Assembly (NCBI GenBank): GCA_903882745.1 | Contig: CAIRYG010000014.1 | Span: 1-64,000 of the forward strand | From: an uncultured Gemmatimonadota bacterium | Lineage (GTDB): Bacteria > Gemmatimonadota > Gemmatimonadetes > Gemmatimonadales > Gemmatimonadaceae | Direction of reading: 5' to 3' | DNA: 64,000 bases | Shown: positions 48,696 through 56,076 of the stretch, one piece after another | How positions within the stretch are numbered: the first letter of the stretch is position 1 | How the letters are laid out: every line of letters begins with the position of its first letter | Program-made: the position numbers and the translations under genes | The notes under the pieces: model-generated | Told to the model about the DNA's origin: nothing | The model's database searches: none | Seen by the model: the letters and a program-made list of their open reading frames with translations, nothing else

Positions 48696-50072
48696 GTGGA
48701 CCCACTCCGCCCCACCCCCAGCCCGCCGAACCCCTCGGCCGAAACGCCCCCCTCCGGCTGGCGCCGCTCCCGCTCCACCCCCTCGCTCGCCGACGCCTAC
48801 CGCTCCATCCCCGTCGACGGCTCCACCTGGTGGCGCAAGATCCTCGCCTTCGCCGGCCCAGGCTACCTGGTCGCTGTCGGCTACATGGACCCCGGCAACT
48901 GGGCCACCTCGCTCGCGGGTGGCTCCCGTTTCGGCTACTCCCTCCTGTCCGTCATCCTCATCAGTAATCTGATGGCGGTGCTCCTGCAGGGACTCTCCTC
49001 CAAACTGGGCATCGTCACCGGGCGCGATCTCGCTCAAGCCTGCCGCGATCACTACTCGCGGCCGACCTCGCTGCTCCTCTGGGTGGGCGCCGAAATCGCG
49101 ATCGCCGCCTGCGACCTCGCCGAAGTCATCGGTTCCGCCATCGCGCTCAAACTGCTCTTCGGCATCCCTATCACCTGGGGAATCCTGATCACCGCGCTGG
49201 ACGTCATGCTGGTGCTCGTTCTCCAGCACCGCGGGTTCCGCCTGCTCGAAGCCATCGTCATCGCGCTGATTGCCACCATTGGCGCAGCCTTTCTGTTCGA
49301 GCTGGTCATCTCGCACCCGGCCATGGCCGAGGTCGCGCGCGGCTTCATCCCCAGCGCGACCATCATCACCGACAAAGACCAGCTCTACATCGCCATCGGC
49401 ATACTCGGCGCGACGGTGATGCCGCACAATCTGTATCTCCATTCGAGCATCGTGCAGACGCGTCGCTACGAAGAGACGGCTGCGGGCAAACGCGAGGCGG
49501 TGCATTTCGCCTTTATTGACTCGACGCTCGCGCTCACGATGGCGCTCTTTATCAATGCCGCCATCCTCGTGGTCGCGGCCGCCACCTTCCACTCGAGCGG
49601 CCACACGGAAGTCGCCGAGATCCAAGACGCCTACAAACTGCTGACCCCACTGCTCGGCGTTGGCGGCGCCAGCGCGGTCTTTGCCCTCGCCCTTCTGGCC
49701 AGCGGCCAGAACTCCACGCTCACCGGTACTCTCGCCGGACAGATCGTGATGGAGGGCTTTCTCGACCTCCGGCTCCGCCCATGGGTGCGCCGCCTTATTA
49801 CGCGCGCCATCGCGATCGTACCAGCGATCATCGTGAGTATTGTCTCAGGCGAGCAAGGCACGGCCCGGTTGCTCATCTTCAGTCAGGTTGTGCTCTCGCT
49901 ACAGTTATCTTTCGCGGTCTTTCCGCTCGTGCAGTTCACAAGCGACAAGGCAAAGATGGGCGAGTTCGTCAGCGCCGCTTGGCTGAAGTGGCTGAGCTGG
50001 ACCGTGGCCGTCGTGATTGCGGTGCTCAATGTGTGGTTGCTCTTCCAGACCTTTGCCGGGTGGTTGGCCTAG
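48696..50072 (+). CDS. mntH: Nramp family divalent metal transporter (MntH-like)
   Basis: Proton-coupled importer of Mn2+/Fe2+ with 458 residues and eleven membrane segments. The metal-binding TM1 motif is [15 protein letters not shown] near residue 62 (DPGN), and TM6 carries [19 protein letters not shown] (MPH) near residue 240. The N-terminal ~40 residues are Pro/Ser-rich and cytoplasmic. The start is GTG 48696, the only in-frame start after the upstream stop. The TAG stop shares its last base with the GTG of the universal stress gene, and a DtxR-like regulator follows, so uptake, stress response and metal sensing are one unit. Confidence 0.92.
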   Translation: MDPLRPTPSPPNPSAETPPSGWRRSRSTPSLADAYRSIPVDGSTWWRKILAFAGPGYLVAVGYMDPGNWATSLAGGSRFGYSLLSVILISNLMAVLLQGLSSKLGIVTGRDLAQACRDHYSRPTSLLLWVGAEIAIAACDLAEVIGSAIALKLLFGIPITWGILITALDVMLVLVLQHRGFRLLEAIVIALIATIGAAFLFELVISHPAMAEVARGFIPSATIITDKDQLYIAIGILGATVMPHNLYLHSSIVQTRRYEETAAGKREAVHFAFIDSTLALTMALFINAAILVVAAATFHSSGHTEVAEIQDAYKLLTPLLGVGGASAVFALALLASGQNSTLTGTLAGQIVMEGFLDLRLRPWVRRLITRAIAIVPAIIVSIVSGEQGTARLLIFSQVVLSLQLSFAVFPLVQFTSDKAKMGEFVSAAWLKWLSWTVAVVIAVLNVWLLFQTFAGWLA

Positions 50073-50506
50073 TGTACTCCTGCATCCTCGTTCCGCTCGA
50101 GAACTCGCCGACCGACACCGCGATCCTCGCGCATGTCACGCGTTTGGCGCGCCACTGCAACGCGCGCCTGGTGCTGATTCATGTCGCCGATGGCTTCGCG
50201 GCGCGCAACATCGAGCAGCTCAAGCTCCGTGAGTCGGAAGAGATGAAAAAAGACCGCGCGTATCTTGATCAGTGCGTCGCGACACTTGCCGCCGACGGTC
50301 TCACGGTCGATGCGGTGCTCGCCATTGGCGACCCCGCGAAAGAGATCAGCGCTGCCGCCGCGCGCGAGCACTGTGACCTGATCGCGATGGGAACGCACGG
50401 GCATCGCTTTGTGAAGGACATTCTCTACGGCTCGGTCGCCAACGAAGTGCGCCACATCTCGTACGTCCCGGTGCTCATGGTGCGCGAGGGCGCGCCGCCG
50501 GCGTAA
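50072..50506 (+). CDS. Universal stress protein (UspA family)
   Basis: UspA-fold nucleotide-binding protein of 144 residues. It starts CILVPLENSPTDTAILAHV, followed by ARLVLIHVADGFAA. The ATP-binding signature is DLIAMGTHGHRFVKDILYGS with VANEVRHISYVPVLMVR. The start is GTG 50072, sharing one base with the mntH stop codon (TAGTG), so expression is tied to the transporter. Its exact role in metal stress is unknown. Confidence 0.9.
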   Translation: MYSCILVPLENSPTDTAILAHVTRLARHCNARLVLIHVADGFAARNIEQLKLRESEEMKKDRAYLDQCVATLAADGLTVDAVLAIGDPAKEISAAAAREHCDLIAMGTHGHRFVKDILYGSVANEVRHISYVPVLMVREGAPPA

Positions 50507-50512
50507 TCGATC

Positions 50513-51199
50513 GTGGCAACGCCAAGTCGTCGTGACACGCCGGGCGCCCTCACCGGACAAGCTGAGGATTACCTCAAGGTCATCTACCACCTCGAGCGGA
50601 GCGGGGAAGCCGCCGCCACCTCCGACATCGCCGCCGAACTCGGCGTTGCTCCCGCGAGTGTGAGTGGCATGCTGCAGCGCCTCGCGCGGCTCGGCCTCGT
50701 GCGCGTCGAGCGCTATCGCGGGGCGCGATTGGCACCGCCCGGGCGGCACGTCGCACTGCAGCTCATCCGTCGCCACCGTATCATTGAGTCGTTTCTCGCG
50801 ACCAAACTTGGCTACAGCTGGGACGACGTGCACGACGAGGCGGAGCGGCTCGAGCATGCGGCGAGCACGGAGCTCATTGAGCGGATGGCTGAGTCGCTTG
50901 GGCATCCGACCGCCGATCCGCATGGCGCACCGATTCCGACGGTGGAAGGGCGCGTTGATGAGCGATCGTTGCGGAGTATCGCCGAGATGACGGTGCGGGA
51001 GACCGCGCGTGTGGTGCGGATGAGCGACCGTGATCCGGCGTTTCTGCGGTATCTCGCGGGCGTTGGGCTCACGCCGGGAGTGGAGGTGACCATTGTCGCC
51101 ATCGCGCCCTTTGATGGGCCGGTGGAACTACGCATCGCGCGGAAGCGGGTGAGTATTGGCGCGGCGGCGGCGGGGCAGGTGTTTATTGAGCCGGTGTAA
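50513..51199 (+). CDS. DtxR/MntR-family metal-dependent repressor
   Basis: Metalloregulator of 228 residues. It has an N-terminal winged helix (GQAEDYLKVIYHLERSG, TSDIAAELGVAPASVSGMLQ, RLARLGLVRVERYRGARL), then a dimerisation/metal-binding domain with the family's RHRIIESFLATKLGYSWDDV stretch and VHDEAERLEHAASTELIERM, and a C-terminal FeoA/SH3-like domain (GVGLTPGVEVTIVAIAPFDG). It would sense Mn2+ or Fe2+ and repress the mntH operon through the inverted repeat at 48672-48687. The start is GTG 50513, 6 bp after the usp stop. Confidence 0.9.
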   Translation: MATPSRRDTPGALTGQAEDYLKVIYHLERSGEAAATSDIAAELGVAPASVSGMLQRLARLGLVRVERYRGARLAPPGRHVALQLIRRHRIIESFLATKLGYSWDDVHDEAERLEHAASTELIERMAESLGHPTADPHGAPIPTVEGRVDERSLRSIAEMTVRETARVVRMSDRDPAFLRYLAGVGLTPGVEVTIVAIAPFDGPVELRIARKRVSIGAAAAGQVFIEPV

Positions 51200-51263
51200 A
51201 GCATTTCAGGAGAATGGGCTAGGCGTTCAATAGGCGCCCGGGTCAAAGAGGAGGAGGAGCCTC

Positions 51264-51291
51264 TTGACGATATCTTAGTACTGAGTATATT
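51264..51291 (+). promoter_or_regulatory. yceI promoter with operator-like spacer
   Basis: TTGACG (51264-51269), a 16-bp spacer and TATATT (51286-51291) make a strong sigma70-type promoter, predicting a ~41-nt leader with GGAG before the start. The spacer holds CTTAGTACTGAG, an imperfect palindrome similar to the DtxR-type half-site, so the neighbouring regulator may act here too. Confidence 0.6.
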
Positions 51292-51338
51292 ACTATTGAA
51301 CATTCACCGGGCTTTGCCCCCGATCGGAGCTGAGATTC

Positions 51339-51944
51339 ATGCGTATGACCCGTTTGTCCACCCTGCTGCTGCTTCCGGCGCTTGCCGCGTTCGCCGCTGC
51401 TGTCGAGACCAAGCCGTACGTCCGCGACGAAGCGCATAGCCAGATCAACTTCTCTGCCAGCTCGCGCCTAATCGACGCGCAGGGGTTCTGGGGGAAGTGG
51501 GATGCCGCCATCGCCTTCGACCCGTCCGCCATCGACAAGACCACGCTCAACATCACGATCGACGCGAAGAGCGTGAACACGCGCGTCGAAATGCGTGACA
51601 ACCACCTGAAGTCCAAGGACTTCTTCAACGTCGACAGCTTCCCGACCATCACCTTCGCCTCGAAGTCGGTGCGCGCGACCGCCGGCCAGCCGACGGGCGA
51701 GCTGAACAATGTGAAGCTCATCATTACCGGCGACCTCACGATCCGTGGCGTCACCAAGACCATCCCGGTCCCGGCGACGCTCGTCTTCTTCGACGCCAAG
51801 AGCGGAATGGGACGCGTGAAGGGGAACTTCACGATCCTCCGCAAGGAATACGGCGTCAGCTATGACGCAGCCATGAACCCGATCGAGAACGAAGTGCCGG
51901 TGCAGTTCGACATCACCTTCAAGGGAGCGGCGCCCGCGAAGTAA
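51339..51944 (+). CDS. Exported YceI family lipocalin-like protein
   Basis: Periplasmic YceI-fold protein of 201 residues, a lipocalin-like barrel binding polyisoprenoid or other amphiphilic ligands. It has a signal peptide (MRMTRLSTLLLLPALAAFAA), then YVRDEAHSQINFSASSRL, the family core RVEMRDNHLKSKDFFNVDSF, PTITFASKSV, LIITGDLTIRGVTKTI and the terminal FTILRKEYGVSYD. It is monocistronic, with its own strong promoter and a GC-rich terminator. Confidence 0.93.
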   Translation: MRMTRLSTLLLLPALAAFAAAVETKPYVRDEAHSQINFSASSRLIDAQGFWGKWDAAIAFDPSAIDKTTLNITIDAKSVNTRVEMRDNHLKSKDFFNVDSFPTITFASKSVRATAGQPTGELNNVKLIITGDLTIRGVTKTIPVPATLVFFDAKSGMGRVKGNFTILRKEYGVSYDAAMNPIENEVPVQFDITFKGAAPAK

Positions 51945-51968
51945 GCAGGGAGCTCCAAATACCGAAAA

Positions 51969-51995
51969 CGGGGCGTGGCCGGTGGCCCCGCCCCG
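51969..51995. terminator. GC-rich hairpin after yceI
   Basis: CGGGGCGTGGCC (51969-51980) pairs with GGCCCCGCCCCG (51984-51995) with one mismatch and a 3-base loop, between convergent genes. There is no T run. Confidence 0.7.
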
Positions 51996-52016
51996 CGTTC
52001 ATTTCGTCGACGACGG

Positions 52017-53660
52017 CTACTTCGCCCCCAGCCTCGCCACCACCCAATCCGCCAACACCCCCATCACCTCCGCATCGATCTTCCCATTCTTCAACTTCAC
52101 ATAATCACCTGGGAACCCGATCGGATCCTTCAAGAATAGATGGTTCCGTTCCGAGAAGAGCTTCAACGTCACATCCGTGTTTCCCGCCCCCTTGAGCGTG
52201 CTCTCAATTATCGGTGCCTGCTCCGGCGTAATCTGCTGATCGGTCCCGCCCTGCATGATGAGCACCGGTTGCTTCACCTTCTTGAGCGTCGCAATCGGAT
52301 CGTACGTCAAGAAATACTGCGTCCACGCGTTCGCATCCTTGCCGTACGGCACTTTGGCGGCCGTCAAAATCGAGTCCTTCTTGTCAGCCGGAATGTCTTT
52401 GTTGTTCTCCACAAGATTCTTGAGCTGAAAGTCCAGAATCTTCCGCCCCGTGTACGCGGGTCCGGCCATCAACACCACGGCCTTCACTTTGGGATCGCTC
52501 GACGCGACCATTGGGCCAATCATCCCGCCCTCGCTGTGCCCCACAAGCGCAATACGGCTGCCGTCGATCTCTGACCGCGTGCGCAGATACGCCACGCCCG
52601 CACGAATGTCATCAGCAAAATCTGCGCTCGTCGCCTTCGCGACATCTCCGCCGCTGCCATTGATGCCGCGATCATCCATCCGCAGCACGGCAACTCCGCG
52701 CCGCCCAAGCGTATCGGCCACCTGACGAAAAATGCGATAGTTCGGCACGAGCGAGATGTACTCGTCCCGATCTTCCTGCCCACTGCCAGTGATGGTCACC
52801 ACGGCGCCGACCTTACCGGACGCACCCTTCGGGATCGTCAGCGTCCCGGTGAGCACATGCCCCATCGGCGTCTTCACCGTCACTTCCTCGGCGGTGTACG
52901 GCGCTCCGGCAGGCGCGCCGTAGTCTGTCTTGCCGAGTGAGATCTTGGCGGCCGCGGCGCCGTCGACACGGGTGATGATGATTCCCTGGGTCGGAATCGA
53001 GACGCCGCGAATGTGACCGTCCGCGTCGAGGGCGAGTCGATTCGTCTGCCCAGAGATTGCGAAGGTCGCGCTGTCCGTGCCGGAGAACTCGACCGTCGCG
53101 TCAAGCGACACGGCGCCGGTCATCGCGAACATCGGTGCCGTGAACTTCGGCTGCTTCGACGCGCGCGCGCGTTGCACGAAGAGGTCAATCAGCGCGAAGT
53201 CGTTGTTCATGATCGGCAGCGGATCATGTGGCGTTGCCCGCGCGATCCGCTGTGTGTTGCCTCCCACGACGACCTCGAGGTACGTCGAGTCGGCGGTGAA
53301 CCGCATCGAGCCCTTTTGCAGCGGCGCGGCATCCACTGTTGCCCCAGGTCCGAATACCGAGAACGTCATCCCACTGACCCGTGTGGGCGTCGGGGTCTCC
53401 GCGGTCAGGATGATGGTCGCTTGTCCCTTGAGGGTGAGCTCCGCGCTCACGCTCGCGCGGCCGCGCGTCACCCGCTCAATAGAAAGCGTGTCGGTGCCTT
53501 TCGTCATCACGTACGCACTCTGCGTCACGACGTCGGGGCTCGTCGCCTGCGCGGCTACGTCTGCGGACACCACACCGATCATCGAGACGGCAAGCGCCGT
53601 GATCGCGTACAACGAACACCGAGCCTGCACCACACGCGTGACCAACGAAACACCTGTCAT
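52017..53660 (-). CDS. Exported alpha/beta hydrolase (dienelactone-hydrolase/BAAT-like)
   Basis: Secreted esterase- or peptidase-like hydrolase of 547 residues. A signal peptide ends at ADVAAQ. A ~240-residue N-terminal beta-rich domain precedes the catalytic domain, with VVTITGSGQEDRDEYISLV, GVAVLRMDDRGINGSGGD, the nucleophile elbow ALVGHSEGGMIG near residue 365, the acid in MQGGTDQQITPEQ near residue 460 and His in ERNHLFLKDP near residue 500. It starts 5 bp after the ribbon-helix-helix gene and could belong to the SPFH-RHH transcript. The substrate is unknown. Confidence 0.85.
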   Translation of the reverse strand: MTGVSLVTRVVQARCSLYAITALAVSMIGVVSADVAAQATSPDVVTQSAYVMTKGTDTLSIERVTRGRASVSAELTLKGQATIILTAETPTPTRVSGMTFSVFGPGATVDAAPLQKGSMRFTADSTYLEVVVGGNTQRIARATPHDPLPIMNNDFALIDLFVQRARASKQPKFTAPMFAMTGAVSLDATVEFSGTDSATFAISGQTNRLALDADGHIRGVSIPTQGIIITRVDGAAAAKISLGKTDYGAPAGAPYTAEEVTVKTPMGHVLTGTLTIPKGASGKVGAVVTITGSGQEDRDEYISLVPNYRIFRQVADTLGRRGVAVLRMDDRGINGSGGDVAKATSADFADDIRAGVAYLRTRSEIDGSRIALVGHSEGGMIGPMVASSDPKVKAVVLMAGPAYTGRKILDFQLKNLVENNKDIPADKKDSILTAAKVPYGKDANAWTQYFLTYDPIATLKKVKQPVLIMQGGTDQQITPEQAPIIESTLKGAGNTDVTLKLFSERNHLFLKDPIGFPGDYVKLKNGKIDAEVMGVLADWVVARLGAK

Positions 53661-53665
53661 AATGA

Positions 53666-53875
53666 CTACTCCTCCGCGCCATCCGGCGCATCGCTAATGT
53701 CTGTCAAACGCTGATCCTCCGATTGCCGGACGGGGCGCCCGCCACGCTTGAGCGCCTCACGCAGCAGGTATTCCACCTGGCTGTTGAGCGAGCGCAAGTC
53801 GTCGTTCGCCCAGCGCTGGACAGCATCCAGCACCTCGCGATCAACCCGCAATAAGAACGACTTACGCTCAGCCAC
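53666..53875 (-). CDS. Arc-like ribbon-helix-helix DNA-binding protein
   Basis: Small regulator of 69 residues. It has the ribbon strand KSFLLRVDREVLDAVQRWAN followed by DDLRSLNSQVEYLLREALKR, the pattern of the Arc/MetJ family (strand, Arg-Ser-Leu-Asn-Ser-Gln turn, helix). The tail is acidic. The start is GTG 53875. It sits 16 bp behind the SPFH gene and 5 bp before the hydrolase, so it probably autoregulates this operon through the repeats in the SPFH promoter. An antitoxin role is possible, but no toxin is adjacent. Confidence 0.85.
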   Translation of the reverse strand: MAERKSFLLRVDREVLDAVQRWANDDLRSLNSQVEYLLREALKRGGRPVRQSEDQRLTDISDAPDGAEE

Positions 53876-53891
53876 TCGCTCGGTGCTCGGC

Positions 53892-54761
53892 TTACTGGTA
53901 GATGGTGCCCGCGTTCACGATCGGCTGCGCCGAGCGTTCGCTGCAGAGTACCACCAAGAGGTTGCTCACCATCTGGGCCTTGCGTTCCTCGTCGAGCGTG
54001 ACGATTCCCTTGGAGGACAGCATCTCGAGCGCGTTCTCCACCATCCCAACCGCACCCTCCACGATCTTGAACCGCGCGGCAATGATCGCGCTCGCCTGCT
54101 GACGCTGGAGCATCGCCTGTGCGATCTCTGGCGAGTACGCGAGGTGCGAGATGCGCGCTTCAATCACTTCCACGCCCGCCTTCGCGAGCCGCTCGTGAAT
54201 GGCCTGCTGCAGCGACAAGCTCACCTCGGCGGTGTGCGTCGAGAGCGCTTCTTCGTTTGCCGCATGCGAGTCGTACGGATAGCTCTGTGCAACAGCGCGC
54301 ACCGCCGACTCCGACTGCACGGCGACGTAGGTCTGGAAATCGTCGACTTCGAACAACGCCTCGGCGGTTTCCACAACCTTCCATACGACGATCGCAGCAA
54401 TCTCGATCGGGTTGGCGCGGTTGTCGTTCACCTTGAGCTTGGTGGTCTCAAAGTTTCGGATGCGGAGCGAGATCCGGCGTTTGGTCAGGAACGGATTGGC
54501 CCAGTAGAAGCCCCCGCTCTTGATCGTGCCTTTGTAGGCACCGAACAGGACGAGCACTTTCGCGTCGCCTGGGTCGACCACAAAAAGCCCGCCCATCGCA
54601 ACAGCGGCGAGCGCAATGACCAGCATGCCGGCGACGGAAAAATTGTTGTCTGCCTCACGGGCGCCATGGATGACAAGCGCGAGGCCACCAAGACCGGCCA
54701 CAATCTGAACGAGCACGGCGGGAAGGCCGGGGGACGCTTTGTATTCAGCTTCGCGAAACAT
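53892..54761 (-). CDS. SPFH/Band 7 domain membrane protein
   Basis: Membrane scaffold of 289 residues of the stomatin/prohibitin/flotillin superfamily, which organises membrane microdomains. Two hydrophobic segments come first ([16 protein letters not shown] and [20 protein letters not shown]), then the Band 7 domain ([40 protein letters not shown]) and a helical part ([40 protein letters not shown]). ATG 54761 gives the usual SPFH start. A further 20 codons upstream fall in the promoter. SPFH plus Arc-like gene pairs recur in bacteria. Confidence 0.88.
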   Translation of the reverse strand: MFREAEYKASPGLPAVLVQIVAGLGGLALVIHGAREADNNFSVAGMLVIALAAVAMGGLFVVDPGDAKVLVLFGAYKGTIKSGGFYWANPFLTKRRISLRIRNFETTKLKVNDNRANPIEIAAIVVWKVVETAEALFEVDDFQTYVAVQSESAVRAVAQSYPYDSHAANEEALSTHTAEVSLSLQQAIHERLAKAGVEVIEARISHLAYSPEIAQAMLQRQQASAIIAARFKIVEGAVGMVENALEMLSSKGIVTLDEERKAQMVSNLLVVLCSERSAQPIVNAGTIYQ

Positions 54762-54793
54762 TGAGTTACGAACTCCGTTGGAGTGGTAGCTAA

Positions 54794-54821
54794 ATGATAT
54801 CACTTTAGTATCAAATGTCAA
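54794..54821 (-). promoter_or_regulatory. Strong SPFH-operon promoter with TGATA repeats
   Basis: On the minus strand, TTGACA (54816-54821, perfect -35), a 16-bp spacer and TATCAT (54794-54799) predict a ~26-nt leader. The spacer and -10 contain TGATA-N6-TGATA followed by ATCA, direct and inverted copies of one 5-mer with 11-bp spacing, a plausible site for the ribbon-helix-helix protein encoded in the operon. Confidence 0.65.
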
Positions 54822-54921
54822 TAAACGAAGGTAAGTCTATGCTGCATAAGGGTTTGCAGAATTTCGAACGGCCCCCAGGTAACGCTCGCGCATACGACAA
54901 AACATCGCTAGCATACCTCCA

Positions 54922-55725
54922 ATGCCTATCAGACTCGGCACCCAAGGCTGGAATTACTCGGCGTGGACCGGCCCGTTTTATCCAGACGGCACGCGTCCCG
55001 CCGAGTACCTGACTACCTATAGCCGAGCCTTCGGCACGGTGGAGGTGGATTCCACCTTCTACGCGATTCCCGCCGCGAAGACCGTGCGCGGATGGGCCTC
55101 ACGCGTGGGCGACGATTTCACTTTTGCGCTCAAGTTGCCGCAAGAGATCACGCACGAACAACGATTGCGGCACGCGAGCGACCAGTGCGCGCAGTTCTTC
55201 GATGTCGCGCGCGAACTCGGCGCGAAGCTCGGGCCCATCCTCATTCAAATGGGCCCGGATTTCGCGCCGGATGAGCTACCCGCGCTTCAAGAATTTCTGC
55301 CGCAGCTGCCGCGCGATATCGATTTTGCGATTGAGTTTCGCCAGCGGGGCTGGATCCGCGACGATGTGCTCGCGCTGCTGACCGAACACGAAGTGGCATT
55401 AGCGCTTGTTGATGCGCGCTGGGTTCCGCGCGACACAATGCTCGAGCTTGCGGCACGTCCCACGGGGCGCATTGCCTACCTGCGGTGGATGGGCCCGAAC
55501 CGGGACATCGTGGATTACTCCCGGATCCAAGTGGATCGCACCCGCGAGTTGGAGTCGTGGGCGGCGGTGATGCCCATGATTGCGTCGCGCGTGCGCACCG
55601 CGTATGGCTACGTGAACAATCATTTTGGTGGGCACAGTCCCGAGCACATTCGCATGCTACAGCGGATGCTCGGGATGCCGATTGTGAAGCCTGAGGCGCT
55701 GAGCGATCAGCTCGGGTTGTTTTGA
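54922..55725 (+). CDS. DUF72 (YecE-like) protein
   Basis: TIM-barrel-like DUF72 protein of 267 residues with no established biochemical function. Conserved parts are RLGTQGWNYSAWTGPFYPDG at the start, FGTVEVDSTFYAIPA near residue 38, DDFTFALKLPQEITHEQRL near residue 69, AIEFRQRGWI near residue 137 and the C-terminal YVNNHFGGHSPEHIRM. ATG 54922 lacks a Shine-Dalgarno sequence. It is monocistronic, followed by a strong hairpin. Confidence 0.9.
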   Translation: MPIRLGTQGWNYSAWTGPFYPDGTRPAEYLTTYSRAFGTVEVDSTFYAIPAAKTVRGWASRVGDDFTFALKLPQEITHEQRLRHASDQCAQFFDVARELGAKLGPILIQMGPDFAPDELPALQEFLPQLPRDIDFAIEFRQRGWIRDDVLALLTEHEVALALVDARWVPRDTMLELAARPTGRIAYLRWMGPNRDIVDYSRIQVDRTRELESWAAVMPMIASRVRTAYGYVNNHFGGHSPEHIRMLQRMLGMPIVKPEALSDQLGLF

Positions 55726-55742
55726 TCGCGCGGTGTTAGGGA

Positions 55743-55786
55743 AACGACAGCAGGCCGATCGCTGAAGCGACCGGCCTGCTGTCGTT
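55743..55786. terminator. Strong bidirectional terminator hairpin
   Basis: A 20-bp stem with a single mismatch (55743-55762 with 55767-55786) and a TGAA tetraloop separates the convergent DUF72 and giant surface-protein genes. It is the most stable hairpin seen in the window. Confidence 0.85.
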
Positions 55787-55812
55787 AGGTTAACGAAAGT
55801 CCCCGCTGCTAC

Positions 55813-56076
55813 TTATGGAGCTGCAACGACGATGCTCTGGGTGAGAACTGGGAAGCTCCCGATCACGTTGCCGGAAGAATCCGTCCACTTGTACGACAGC
55901 GTGTAGGTGCCCGGTGCCGTACCTCCACTCAGGCCGATTCCCGTGAAGGCTGCCCCGCCCGACGTTACCGACGTCGTGGTGGTGCCGATAAGCGAGGCCC
56001 CATTATTCACGCTGATGGTGACATAGCCCGTCGCACTCCCAAGGAAGTTTCCACCAATGTCTTGAACATCATGAAC
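55813..56076 (-). pseudogene. Frameshifted C-terminal continuation of the giant surface protein
   Basis: After position ~56077 the expected Ig-like strand order continues one frame over: VHDVQDIGGNFLGSATGYVT, then SVNNGASLIGTTTT and SGGAAFTGIGLSGG, ending SIVVAAP with TAA at 55813. This aligns residue for residue with the preceding module (TTQPVIQLKDVYGNITTQGT, GATVVGTSTV, ASGFTNVGI). One base appears to be missing in the codon after Ser-Ile-Gln in the upstream frame. It is either a sequencing error, a real inactivating change or a frameshift site. Confidence 0.8.

Noticed and set aside
53666-53875. Ribbon-helix-helix gene as a type II antitoxin
   Set aside because: No small toxin gene is adjacent. 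Context with SPFH points to an operon regulator.
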